Source: SAR202 cluster bacterium Io17-Chloro-G6 (GTDB lineage: Bacteria; Chloroflexota; Dehalococcoidia; UBA3495). From it: a DNA stretch of 59,575 nt. The stretch is taken from positions 1-59,575 of the forward strand of contig MUCT01000021.1 in NCBI GenBank assembly GCA_002816585.1, read 5' to 3'. A program made the translations under genes and the position numbers. Shown here piece by piece: positions 25,915 through 33,262 of this stretch. Below the pieces are notes generated by a model that was not told where the DNA came from, made no database searches, and saw nothing but the letters and a program-made list of their open reading frames with translations. Numbering within the stretch: position 1 is the first letter of the stretch; every line of letters starts with the position of its first letter.

Positions 25915-26355
25915 ATGAGCGCTTCGAATGGCAACTCCATCCCACCCATTGGACGCCGGAGCCGAACGCCCGACGCGGCTGCCCCTGACGGCTCGGAGAT
26001 TAGCCTGCTGGTGGACTCCCTCCAAGGTGCAACGAAAAGCAGCTTGGTGGAGGTTACTCTGGGCCCCGGAGGAGTCACCCGTCCGGTCAGACATCGCACG
26101 GTTGAAGAGGTCTGGTACGTCTTGGAGGGCGCTGGGAGGGTGTGGCGCTGCCCGCCCGATACTGCCCCGGCAATTTTTCCACCCATGGACGTAGTCCCTG
26201 GTGATGCCCTGGTCATTCCCACCGGCTGGAGTTTCCAATTCAACGCCAGCCCAGACGGCCATCTCCGGTTTCTATGCCACACAACACCGCCATGGCCGGG
26301 AGACGACGAAGCAGTGCCTGCCGAGCCTGGCGGTTTGGGGGAGGCGACGGTTTAG
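25915..26355 (+). CDS. cupin-domain protein
   Basis: A 146-residue single-domain cupin. Cupin motif 1 appears as TRPVRHRTVEEVWYVLEGAGRVW, seen in part as HRTVEEVWYVLEG. Motif 2 is PGDALVIPTGWSFQFNAS. Metal-ligand positions are partly present (His and Glu in motif 1), but the usual second-motif histidine is replaced in GWSFQF. The ATG at 25915 has GGGGG upstream; four more codons from a TTG are open. Role unknown; it follows the anion permease gene and could be linked to its substrate. Confidence 0.78.
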   Translation: MSASNGNSIPPIGRRSRTPDAAAPDGSEISLLVDSLQGATKSSLVEVTLGPGGVTRPVRHRTVEEVWYVLEGAGRVWRCPPDTAPAIFPPMDVVPGDALVIPTGWSFQFNASPDGHLRFLCHTTPPWPGDDEAVPAEPGGLGEATV

Positions 26356-26461
26356 TGGCATCGTTTGACCCATTAGCCACGGAAACGTGACAAATTGCAG
26401 TTGACATGACCAACCAACTATGAGACAAAGGCCTCGATTGCCCAAATTAGAAAGGGGGCTT

Positions 26462-26941
26462 ATGCGAGATCCGAATAGTCAAATCGAGGGTCTAATTGAA
26501 AATCGTTTGCCTAGCGGAAACCTTGAAGTATTTGATAACGTCAACTGGCAATTACGAGACGGTTATCTTGCATCTACACTAAAAGTACTCCATCCTGATC
26601 AACAACAAGACATTCGATTGGATTTGCGAAAGAATCCGAGAATATCGAAATTTAGCTTTCAGCTACGTGTCAGCAGCAAGCCCGCTCGCAGATTTTGCTC
26701 CGATATACCACATACTAATCCAGCGGACTGCGTTGAATTTCCGAACACGCGATTCCCTCATGAACACAAACATCGGTGGTCTGATCTAACCGGGGACGAA
26801 TGCGTATACGTTCCAGAGGATTTCGACCTCCACCCATCGGAAGATGCATTTTTTTCCTTTTGTGAGGAATGTAGAATAAACTTTCACGGTGTGTGGAATG
26901 ACCCACCAGAAGTCCAGTTGGGATTTGAGTCAATCGCATGA
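26462..26941 (+). CDS. hypothetical protein of low-GC accessory pair
   Basis: A 159-residue protein that I do not firmly recognise; it may be the small partner family seen beside DUF1828 proteins (DUF6978-like). The ATG at 26462 has the strong ribosome site AAAGGGGG; an ATG 14 codons upstream does not. Features are a charged N-terminal half (LRDGYLASTLKVLHPDQQQD), cysteines near the end in SFCEECRINFHGVW, and no signal peptide or membrane segment. Codon choice and base composition are clearly more AT-rich than the flanking genes, pointing to horizontal acquisition. Its TGA overlaps the ATG of the next gene (ATGA), so the two proteins are made together. Confidence 0.72.
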   Translation: MRDPNSQIEGLIENRLPSGNLEVFDNVNWQLRDGYLASTLKVLHPDQQQDIRLDLRKNPRISKFSFQLRVSSKPARRFCSDIPHTNPADCVEFPNTRFPHEHKHRWSDLTGDECVYVPEDFDLHPSEDAFFSFCEECRINFHGVWNDPPEVQLGFESIA

Positions 26942-27714
26942 CGTTATGTGATCAGGCTATTCAACAGTTAAATGCGTATTTTACCGATGATATGGAATGC
27001 CTGGGAGTTGATTCAGGTTATGAAGTAGTGCGCACTCCGTTTATGTATCCTGACCGGGACCACATCGAGTTGTTTATCAGAGAAATTGGAGATGATCAAA
27101 TACTCGTATCCGACCTTGGGCAAACGGTCTTAAAACTTTCGGAATACGGATTCATATTGAGAAACTCTCCGCGCCGAAGAGCGATGGTTTTTCAAATCAC
27201 ATCGTCATTAGGCGTTAGGTTTGAAAACGGAAGCTTGTTGGTCACTTCTTCTTTAGATGAAGCCGGTACCAGAATGTGGCAGCTCGTAATGGCACTACAA
27301 CGCCTTGCAGATTTGGTTTTCACGGTGGGCTCGTATGTTAGAGCAACCTTTGGAGACCAATTCGAGAATTTTGTGGCTGAAAGGGGAATTCGATATCGCC
27401 GTGGGGTACAAATTGAGCTTCCAACTAGCTACCGATTCACAGCCGATTTCACAGTCAATGGTGGCAAAGTTGTCCAGCTCTTAGCGGCAGGCTCTATAGG
27501 TTATGCCAGGGAGCGGGCCAATAAAGTCTATGTAGATTTTTCTGAAATGGCGATAGCGGCCGATAGACGAATCCGTGTAGCGGTGATTGATGATAGCCAA
27601 TCCTGGTGGTCGGAGGACGCCCAATTCCCCTTGGGCCATCAAACGGACCGAGTGTTGTACTGGGGTAACAAATCGGAACTCGAAAGGGTTCTGTTACAAG
27701 AAGCGTCAATATGA
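26938..27714 (+). CDS. DUF1828-domain protein
   Basis: A 258-residue protein whose N-terminal about 100 residues match the DUF1828 pattern: TPFMYPDRDHIELFI followed by a short turn and ILVSDLGQTVLKLSEYGF. The C-terminal 130 residues (RYRRGVQIELPTSYRFTADF ... VAVIDDSQSWW) correspond to the DUF1829-like region that usually accompanies it. DUF1828 proteins occur in mobile and accessory regions; no biochemical role is established to my knowledge. The pair with the preceding gene is AT-rich against its surroundings and occupies the space between the cupin gene and the trp leader. A defence or toxin-antitoxin role is conceivable but unproven. Confidence 0.78.
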   Translation: MTLCDQAIQQLNAYFTDDMECLGVDSGYEVVRTPFMYPDRDHIELFIREIGDDQILVSDLGQTVLKLSEYGFILRNSPRRRAMVFQITSSLGVRFENGSLLVTSSLDEAGTRMWQLVMALQRLADLVFTVGSYVRATFGDQFENFVAERGIRYRRGVQIELPTSYRFTADFTVNGGKVVQLLAAGSIGYARERANKVYVDFSEMAIAADRRIRVAVIDDSQSWWSEDAQFPLGHQTDRVLYWGNKSELERVLLQEASI

Positions 27715-27796
27715 CAATGAAATGCAGCTAGTTGACTTAATACGATCCGGGATTATTTGCTGAAAAAGGATTATGGCTGGAATTAGCCACCAAAAC

Positions 27797-27826
27797 TTGA
27801 CAACAGTTTTTGGGCATATCTATACT
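27797..27826 (+). promoter_or_regulatory. trp operon sigma-70-type promoter
   Basis: TTGACA (27797-27802), 18-bp spacer, TATACT (27821-27826). This is the best promoter in the window. Predicted transcription start is near 27833, just upstream of the T-box leader. Confidence 0.75.
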
Positions 27827-27844
27827 TGTTGTTACGAAAATCGA

Positions 27845-28157
27845 ATATTGTTAAAGGCTGTGAAGGGGAGTAGTAGTCTTCCAGCGGGGCAAAGCGAGCC
27901 GGGTTTGGTGTGAGCCGGCGCTCAGAGCGGAAGAACGAATGGACCCCGGAGCTGCAGGCCGATTCCCGAGGGAAATTCCGGGGCTAGGCTGTGACGGTCG
28001 GGCGCCGTTAAACGTCCACGGCATGGGGGCAACAGTAGACCAGGGCCCCTCCCGCCGATTGAGAAACCGGAAGAACCCCGTCTACAAATTGGGGAGCCGC
28101 CGGCAAATAGGGTGGCAACACGATATGACTCGTCCCTTGAGCGGACGGGTCTTTTTT
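27845..28157 (+). ncRNA. T-box riboswitch (Trp specifier) controlling the trp operon
   Basis: Leader RNA that senses uncharged tRNA-Trp and switches between terminator and antiterminator. Stem I starts with GGGG-AGTA (AGTA is the specifier-loop motif) and closes with GAA-TGG-A-CCCC. The specifier codon is therefore TGG (27940-27942), which is Trp. The distal AG-bulge-like GAGCCGGG and GGTGTGAGC follow the usual order. The conserved T-box core AATAGGGTGGCAACACG lies at 28106-28122. The intrinsic terminator follows immediately (28127-28157). The first gene starts 28 bp later. Together with the promoter at 27797 this gives a complete regulatory unit for the trp genes. The specifier call rests on my manual folding. 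Confidence 0.88.
28127..28157 (+). terminator. T-box terminator hairpin
   Basis: GACTCGTCC (28127-28135) pairs with GGACGGGTC (28143-28151) with one G-T pair and the loop CTTGAGC, then TTTTTT. The 5' part competes with the T-box antiterminator helix. Confidence 0.85.
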
Positions 28158-28185
28158 ATTTGGAAATAGTTTAAGCAGAAGACCG

Positions 28186-28950
28186 ATGACACAGTTCGAA
28201 AAAACTGACTACCTAACACTGAAGCGCTCGGTATACCGGGAGTACAGCCGTTCCTACGACGAGGACCGGGACCGGTTCGTCAGCGGCACGGCCCTGACGC
28301 AACGCATCGACTGGGCGCTTGAGCCTCTGCGTTCTGGGGGAAAACTGCTGGATCTGGGCTGCGGCACCGGGCAGTTGCTTCGCCAGGCGGCGGAGCAAAC
28401 TCAGGGAGAGAGTCTATTGGCCGGCCTGGACCTGACGCCGGACATGCTGGCCCTGGCAAGATCGGAGTTGGGCGATAGCGTAAACCTGGTGGAGGGAAAT
28501 GCCGCGGCCGGATTGCCATTCAGGGACAAAAGCTTCGACCTGGTCACCAGCCTTAACTTGGTTCAGGAGCTGCCCTCCGACGCTGTCCCGCCCCTTTTCG
28601 CCGATGTATACCGGCTTCTGCGGCCGGGTGGCATCTTCCGGGCAGTCATTCCCTGCATGGCTGACAAAAACCAAGCCGCTGACATGTATCGCAATATGAC
28701 TCAAGCCCGCGGCGCCATGGAGTTCCGGTATGCGGACGATCTGGAAAAGTTGCTGCTTGGTATGCCCAGCTTTGTTGAGAAGCAGACTGAATTCCGTCTC
28801 AGCACGGCGGCGGCCAACGCGTCAAAAGGCGATGTCGGGTTCACGTTTTTCGCCGACATTATCACTGAGATAAAGAACCAAGGCCTGGATACCGGACAAG
28901 TACAGCAAGGGGTCATATTCTTTTCCGGCCAACGAGGGCCAGACAGTTAA
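28186..28950 (+). CDS. class I SAM-dependent methyltransferase
   Basis: A 254-residue methyltransferase and the first gene behind the Trp T-box. SAM motif I is KLLDLGCGTGQLL (about residues 53-65), the acidic end of strand 2 is LAGLDLTPDML, motif II/III is SFDLVTSLNLVQELP, and LLRPGGIFRAVIP is a typical post-motif. This is the Methyltransf_11/UbiE-like class; the substrate cannot be deduced. It is 32 bp before trpE in the same transcript, so its expression follows tryptophan starvation. A link to an indole or anthranilate derivative is possible but only inferred. Confidence 0.88.
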   Translation: MTQFEKTDYLTLKRSVYREYSRSYDEDRDRFVSGTALTQRIDWALEPLRSGGKLLDLGCGTGQLLRQAAEQTQGESLLAGLDLTPDMLALARSELGDSVNLVEGNAAAGLPFRDKSFDLVTSLNLVQELPSDAVPPLFADVYRLLRPGGIFRAVIPCMADKNQAADMYRNMTQARGAMEFRYADDLEKLLLGMPSFVEKQTEFRLSTAAANASKGDVGFTFFADIITEIKNQGLDTGQVQQGVIFFSGQRGPDS

Positions 28951-28982
28951 ATGCCACGCAGCTAAACCAAGGAAGTATCGTC

Positions 28983-30437
28983 ATGTACCAACCAACTCTG
29001 GAACAAGTTAAGAATATGACCGGACCGGGAAACTTGGTCCCGGTCTTCCGTTCGATCAACGCCGACCTGGAAACTCCGGTTTCTGCTTACTTGAAGGTAG
29101 CCCAAGGCCCATATTCGTTCCTGCTAGAGAGCGTTGAGGGCGGAGAGCGCATCGGCCGCTACAGCTTCATCGGCACCGACCCCTACAAGGTGGTCAAGAC
29201 CGGCGCCAAAGAGGAATTTGGGGAGATTGACCCCCTGCTTCCAGTCCAAGAAGAGATGGACCGGCACCAGTTGATCCCAGTAGAGGGGCTGCCTGGTTTC
29301 CACGGCGGCGCGGTGGGGTACCTGGCCTACGACACAATCAGGTACTTCGAGCCCAGGGTTCCGGAAATGCCGGCCGACCCGGTGGGAGTGCCCGAGTCGG
29401 TGTTCATGTTCTGCGACACACTGTTGCTGTTCGACCATGTACGCCACGATATTAAAGTGGTCAGCCATGTCCAGTTGAATGGCGACGTCGACCGCGCCTA
29501 CGCCAATGCCACTGCGAAGATCGATGAGATGGTGCGCCGGCTGTCTCAGCCTCTGGTGCTGCCCATGGAGTTGGAGGCCAACAACACCCAGAAGTTAGTT
29601 TCTGGAAGCACCGAGTCCAATTTCACGCCCGAGGGATACGGCAAGATAATCGACAAGTGCATTGAGTACGTCTACTCGGGCGATGTGATTCAGGTGGTCA
29701 ACTCCCAACGCTTCTCCCGCCGCACCGAAGCCCACCCGTTTCAGATCTACAGATCACTTCGCAGCATCAACCCGTCCCCGTACATGTACTACCTGAACCT
29801 GGATACGTTCCAGATCGTGGGCGCGGCCATCGAGACCGTGGTCACCGTTCATAACGGCAGGGCCGCCACCCATCCCATCGCCGGCACCAGGCCCAGGGGC
29901 GCCACGCCGGGCGAAGACGACGCGAACGAAGCGGAATTGAAGGGCAGCGAGAAACAGCGGGCAGAACACATCATGCTGGTTGACCTGGGCCGCAACGACA
30001 TCGGCCGCGTGAGCCAACCGGGCACGGTCACGGTCACCCAACTCATGGACGTGGAAAAGTTCTCCCACGTGATGCACCTGGTATCCCATGTTGAGGGTGA
30101 CCTAAGGCCTGAGATGACCTCCTACGACGCGTTGCGGTCCTGCTTCCCGGCGGGCACCGTGTCCGGTGCGCCTAAGATACGGGCCATGGAGATAATCGCT
30201 GAGGTCGAAGGTGAGAAGCGGGGTCCTTACGGTGGCGCTGTGGGTTACTTCAGCTACTCTGGGGACATGGACACAGCTCTCGTACTCCGCACCGGAGTCT
30301 ACAAGGACGGCGTGATGTATGTTCAAGCGGGCGGGGGAATAGTGGCTGACAGCGTCGGTGAGGACGAGTACCAAGAAACCCGCCACAAGGCAGGCGCTCT
30401 GATGCGCGCCATCGATCTGGCCGAAGGCGCGGAATAA
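28983..30437 (+). CDS. trpE: anthranilate synthase component I
   Basis: Converts chorismate to anthranilate together with TrpG, the first committed step of tryptophan synthesis. The 484-residue protein has the N-terminal domain with the feedback-site region (SFLLESVEGGERIGRYSFIG, with LLES as the tryptophan-binding motif). Its chorismate-binding domain shows GDVIQVVNSQRFS, HPIAGTRPRGAT, DLGRNDIGRVS, FPAGTVSGAPKIRAMEII and VQAGGGIVADS. These are standard TrpE motifs and suggest tryptophan feedback inhibition. It is the second gene of the T-box-controlled operon. Confidence 0.97.
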   Translation: MYQPTLEQVKNMTGPGNLVPVFRSINADLETPVSAYLKVAQGPYSFLLESVEGGERIGRYSFIGTDPYKVVKTGAKEEFGEIDPLLPVQEEMDRHQLIPVEGLPGFHGGAVGYLAYDTIRYFEPRVPEMPADPVGVPESVFMFCDTLLLFDHVRHDIKVVSHVQLNGDVDRAYANATAKIDEMVRRLSQPLVLPMELEANNTQKLVSGSTESNFTPEGYGKIIDKCIEYVYSGDVIQVVNSQRFSRRTEAHPFQIYRSLRSINPSPYMYYLNLDTFQIVGAAIETVVTVHNGRAATHPIAGTRPRGATPGEDDANEAELKGSEKQRAEHIMLVDLGRNDIGRVSQPGTVTVTQLMDVEKFSHVMHLVSHVEGDLRPEMTSYDALRSCFPAGTVSGAPKIRAMEIIAEVEGEKRGPYGGAVGYFSYSGDMDTALVLRTGVYKDGVMYVQAGGGIVADSVGEDEYQETRHKAGALMRAIDLAEGAE

Positions 30438-30458
30438 CCAGATTTTGGAGATGAAAAG

Positions 30459-30899
30459 ATGTTGAAGTCGTTTTTCCACACAGGGTTCGTAGTCAAGGAT
30501 ATCGAGGCGTCGATCAAGTTCTACGCAGACGTATTGGGCATGCGCATCGCCGGCCGTACCGAGCGGCAGGGCGAGTTCGTAGACCAGGTGCTGGCCTTTC
30601 CTGGAGCCCACATCAAGGGCGGGTTCGTGGACATGGGGGAGGGACACCAGCTTGAACTCATCCAATATCTTTCCCCGGCCAGTGGTGAGAACCACCTCCA
30701 CCGGAACGATTTGGGCGCGTCGCACCTGGCTTTCTTTGTTGAGGACCTGGACAAGTTCTACCAGGAGACCTCGCAGAAGGGCATCGCGTACAACAATCCT
30801 CCGGCGCCTATGTTCGACGAGGATGGGAAGTTATCTCGCAAAGCGGCCTACGCCCAGGACCCCGACGGCAACTGGCTGGAGTTTGTCGAAATTTTCTAG
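30459..30899 (+). CDS. VOC-superfamily (glyoxalase-like) protein inside the trp operon
   Basis: A 146-residue vicinal-oxygen-chelate fold protein. The paired beta-alpha-beta units are evident from FFHTGFVVKDIEASIKFYAD at the start and LGASHLAFFVEDLDKFYQE in the second half, ending in DPDGNWLEFVEIF. Candidate metal ligands are His in FFHTG, His in GASHLA and Glu in LEFVE. Members include glyoxalase I, extradiol dioxygenases, methylmalonyl-CoA epimerase and antibiotic-binding proteins. It sits between trpE and trpG with gaps of 21 and 41 bp and the same direction, so it is under T-box control. Its substrate is unknown. Confidence 0.85.
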   Translation: MLKSFFHTGFVVKDIEASIKFYADVLGMRIAGRTERQGEFVDQVLAFPGAHIKGGFVDMGEGHQLELIQYLSPASGENHLHRNDLGASHLAFFVEDLDKFYQETSQKGIAYNNPPAPMFDEDGKLSRKAAYAQDPDGNWLEFVEIF

Positions 30900-30940
30900 C
30901 GCCAGCCAACGTAATCCAAGACACCAACGAGAGAATAGCC

Positions 30941-31534
30941 ATGCTTTTGATGATCGACAACTACGATAGCTTCACCTATAACCTGTACCAATACCTGTGC
31001 GAGCTGGGCGCTGAGGTCGAAGTAGCCCGCAACGACAAAATATCCCTAGAAGAGATTCAGGATTTGTCGCCGGAGGGAATCATCATCTCCCCGGGGCCGT
31101 CCACGCCCCTAGAGGCGGGAATCTCCAACGATGTGATACGCCATTTCGGACCCAAAACCCCCACCTTGGGTGTGTGCCTGGGTCACCAGTGCATCGGGTA
31201 CGTCTACGGCGCAAAAGTGGGCCGTGCAGGGGAGATCCGCCACGGCAAGACCTCCATGGTTCACCACAGCGGTGCCGGTGTGCTGGCTGGACTGCCCAAC
31301 CCCTTTGAAGCGATCCGCTACCATTCCTTGGTGGTCTACCCGGAGACTGTTCCGGACACCTTGGAGATCACAGCCCAGACGGACAACGGCCTGATAATGG
31401 GACTGCGGCACAAAGAACACCCGGTGGAAGGCGTCCAATTTCATCCTGAATCCATCCTCACCCCGGACGGCAAACACCTGCTGCAGAATTTCCTGGACCG
31501 GGTTGGTGCGGCGGCAGAATACACTACAATTTGA
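30941..31534 (+). CDS. trpG: anthranilate synthase component II (glutamine amidotransferase)
   Basis: Class I glutamine amidotransferase supplying ammonia to TrpE. The 197-residue protein begins MLLMIDNYDSFTYNLYQYL, the classic TrpG/PabA opening. The nucleophile is in LGVCLGHQCIGYVYG, the oxyanion motif is ISPGPSTP, and the catalytic His-Glu pair is in GVQFHPESILT. The same subunit may serve folate (PabA) if no other copy exists; that cannot be judged here. A candidate promoter for the downstream toxin-antitoxin pair overlaps its 3' end. Confidence 0.95.
   Translation: MLLMIDNYDSFTYNLYQYLCELGAEVEVARNDKISLEEIQDLSPEGIIISPGPSTPLEAGISNDVIRHFGPKTPTLGVCLGHQCIGYVYGAKVGRAGEIRHGKTSMVHHSGAGVLAGLPNPFEAIRYHSLVVYPETVPDTLEITAQTDNGLIMGLRHKEHPVEGVQFHPESILTPDGKHLLQNFLDRVGAAAEYTTI
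31503..31530 (+). promoter_or_regulatory. possible internal promoter for the toxin-antitoxin pair
   Basis: TTGGTG (31503-31508), 16-bp spacer, TACAAT (31525-31530), inside the 3' end of trpG and 55 bp before the antitoxin ATG. Confidence 0.35.
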
Positions 31535-31584
31535 GAAACGTTGCAAACATGCCGAATATGGCTAATGCTGGTGGAAAGGAAACT

Positions 31585-31776
31585 ATGCAAAACCTAAGTG
31601 TCAAACAACGGATGCTCGAACTCATTCAGACGCTTCCTGAAGACACCACTGTCGAGGCCGCGATGGAACGTTTGTATTTGCTGTACAAGATTGAGCGGGG
31701 GATCGAGCAGGTAGAATCCGGCCAAACGATCTCTCAAGAAGAGGCACGCCGCCGGATGGCACGGTGGCTCGAGTAA
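31585..31776 (+). CDS. antitoxin of RelE/ParE-type module
   Basis: A 63-residue protein starting at the ATG at 31585 (AAAGGA upstream); open codons before it lack a ribosome site. It resembles small antitoxins that accompany ParE-like toxins: an N-terminal helical region (LELIQTLPEDTTVEAAMERL) and a C-terminal tail GQTISQEEARRRMARWL that would wrap the toxin. Its stop lies 13 bp inside the toxin gene, the usual coupling. Such antitoxins neutralise the toxin and often autorepress. It lies in the trp operon between trpG and trpD. Confidence 0.82.
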   Translation: MQNLSVKQRMLELIQTLPEDTTVEAAMERLYLLYKIERGIEQVESGQTISQEEARRRMARWLE

Positions 31777-32051
31777 CCTGGACAGAACAGGCGCTGGATG
31801 ATCTTGACGCGATTCTGTTGTTTATCGCCAGAGATTCGACCAGGTATTCTCAATTGTTCACCGAACGTGTTTTTGCGGCCGCCCAGCAGTTGGTCGAGTT
31901 TCCCATGTCGGGACGGGTTGTCCCCGAGTTCGGGCAAGAGCATCTTCGCGAACTTATCATTCAAAGCTACCGCATAATATACTGGTTCGAATCTGATGAA
32001 GCCCAAATCCTCGCTGTCCACCATGGGGCCATCCCGATGGAGGAGGCATGA
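31764..32051 (+). CDS. RelE/ParE-superfamily toxin
   Basis: A 95-residue protein with the ParE/RelE fold signature. It opens ARVTWTEQALDDLDAI, has a central FPMSGRVVPEFG (the FPxxGRxVPE motif typical of ParE-like toxins) and LRELIIQSYRIIYWFE, and ends HHGAIPMEEA. It starts at a GTG overlapping the antitoxin by 13 bp. ParE members poison gyrase and RelE members cleave mRNA; the sequence favours the ParE side, but this is not certain. No sign of degeneration, so it is probably functional. Confidence 0.88.
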   Translation: MARVTWTEQALDDLDAILLFIARDSTRYSQLFTERVFAAAQQLVEFPMSGRVVPEFGQEHLRELIIQSYRIIYWFESDEAQILAVHHGAIPMEEA

Positions 32052-32179
32052 TATTTAGCAAATGCTTGGGCTCTTGTCCGATGGAGGCGCTTGAGGTGGG
32101 GGCTCCGGCCGTGGTGCCGGCGTCGATCTTTGGTCGGGAGAATGTTCGGCCAATAAATATCTGAATTGGAGCAGACTAG

Positions 32180-33196
32180 TTGGATATCAGGCAAGCTATA
32201 GACCGTGTCGTCTCGGGCGACGCTCTTGCCATGGACGATGCGTCTGCGGTCATGCGGCAGATCATGTTGGGCGAGGCCACCCAGGCGCAGCTTGGGTCGT
32301 TCTTAACTGCGCTCCGGCTGAAGGGTGAGACTACTGAAGAGATCGCGGGCATGGCCACCGTCATGCGGGAGTTCTCCCTTCGGGTCAATGTGGACGGCAT
32401 GTTGGTCGACTCGGTTGGCACCGGCGGCGACGGTCTAAATACTTTCAACATCTCCACGGCGGCGGCGTTCGTCGCGGCCGGCTCTGGACTCAAGGTCGCC
32501 AAGCATGGCAACCGGGCCGCCTCGGGCACCTGCGGCAGCGCCGACGTGCTGGAAGAATTGGGCGTGCGCATAGAGCTACCGCCGGAGGGCGTGGAAAGGT
32601 GCATCAGGGAAAGCGGCATCGGTTTCATGTTCGCCCAGGCGTTCCATCCGTCCATGCGCCACGCCGCCCCGGTGCGCCGGGAGATCGGCATCCGCACCGT
32701 GTTCAATATCTTGGGTCCGTTGACCAACCCGGCGGGGGCGCAGTCCGAACTTGTCGGCGTCGCATTCCCGGAACTGGGTGAGAAGATGGCGGCGGTTTTA
32801 GGCTTGCTCGGCACCCACCACTCAATAATTGTGCACGGTGACGGTGGACTCGATGAGATGACCCTGTCCGGTGACACTGCAGTCTGGGAGGTTGTCGGGG
32901 GCGAGGTCAAAAACTGGACGCTGTCGGTGGCTGACACTGGACTGCCCTTCACGCCCATCGAGGCGATTAGGGGCGGCGACCGAGAGGCCAATGCCAAAAC
33001 GATGCGGGCATTGCTTGGCGGTGAAGGGGGCCCAGTCCGCGACTACGTGCTACTCAATAGCGCTGGGGTGCTGGTGGTGGGTGGCTTGGTTACGAGCATC
33101 CGGGACGGTGTGCAGTTAGCTGCCCGAACCATCGACAGCGGCGCCGCCAAGGACCGGATGGAATCCATGATCGAGGTTAGCCAGGCGGGCGGCTGA
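32180..33196 (+). CDS. trpD: anthranilate phosphoribosyltransferase
   Basis: Transfers the phosphoribosyl group of PRPP to anthranilate, second step of tryptophan synthesis. The 338-residue protein starts at a TTG preceded by GGAGC. The glycine-rich PRPP motif is VDSVGTGGDGLNTFNIST, then VAKHGNRAASGTCGSADVLE, and IRTVFNILGPLTNPA; all are family-defining. The 128-bp gap before it, holding the end of the toxin gene region and a small GC hairpin, is the largest spacing inside the operon. Confidence 0.97.
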   Translation: MDIRQAIDRVVSGDALAMDDASAVMRQIMLGEATQAQLGSFLTALRLKGETTEEIAGMATVMREFSLRVNVDGMLVDSVGTGGDGLNTFNISTAAAFVAAGSGLKVAKHGNRAASGTCGSADVLEELGVRIELPPEGVERCIRESGIGFMFAQAFHPSMRHAAPVRREIGIRTVFNILGPLTNPAGAQSELVGVAFPELGEKMAAVLGLLGTHHSIIVHGDGGLDEMTLSGDTAVWEVVGGEVKNWTLSVADTGLPFTPIEAIRGGDREANAKTMRALLGGEGGPVRDYVLLNSAGVLVVGGLVTSIRDGVQLAARTIDSGAAKDRMESMIEVSQAGG

Positions 33197-33262
33197 ACCG
33201 CTACAAATTTTGTGATTGGATTATAATGCTGGCCTGGAATTTCGAACTAACTCGGTACAATA

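Noticed and set aside
27939..28169. Plus-strand open frame of 76 codons
   Set aside because: It lies wholly inside the T-box leader RNA, and its text mirrors structured RNA rather than protein.
32105..32120. CCGGC/GCCGG hairpin before trpD as terminator or attenuator
   Set aside because: Only 5 bp and no T-run after it.
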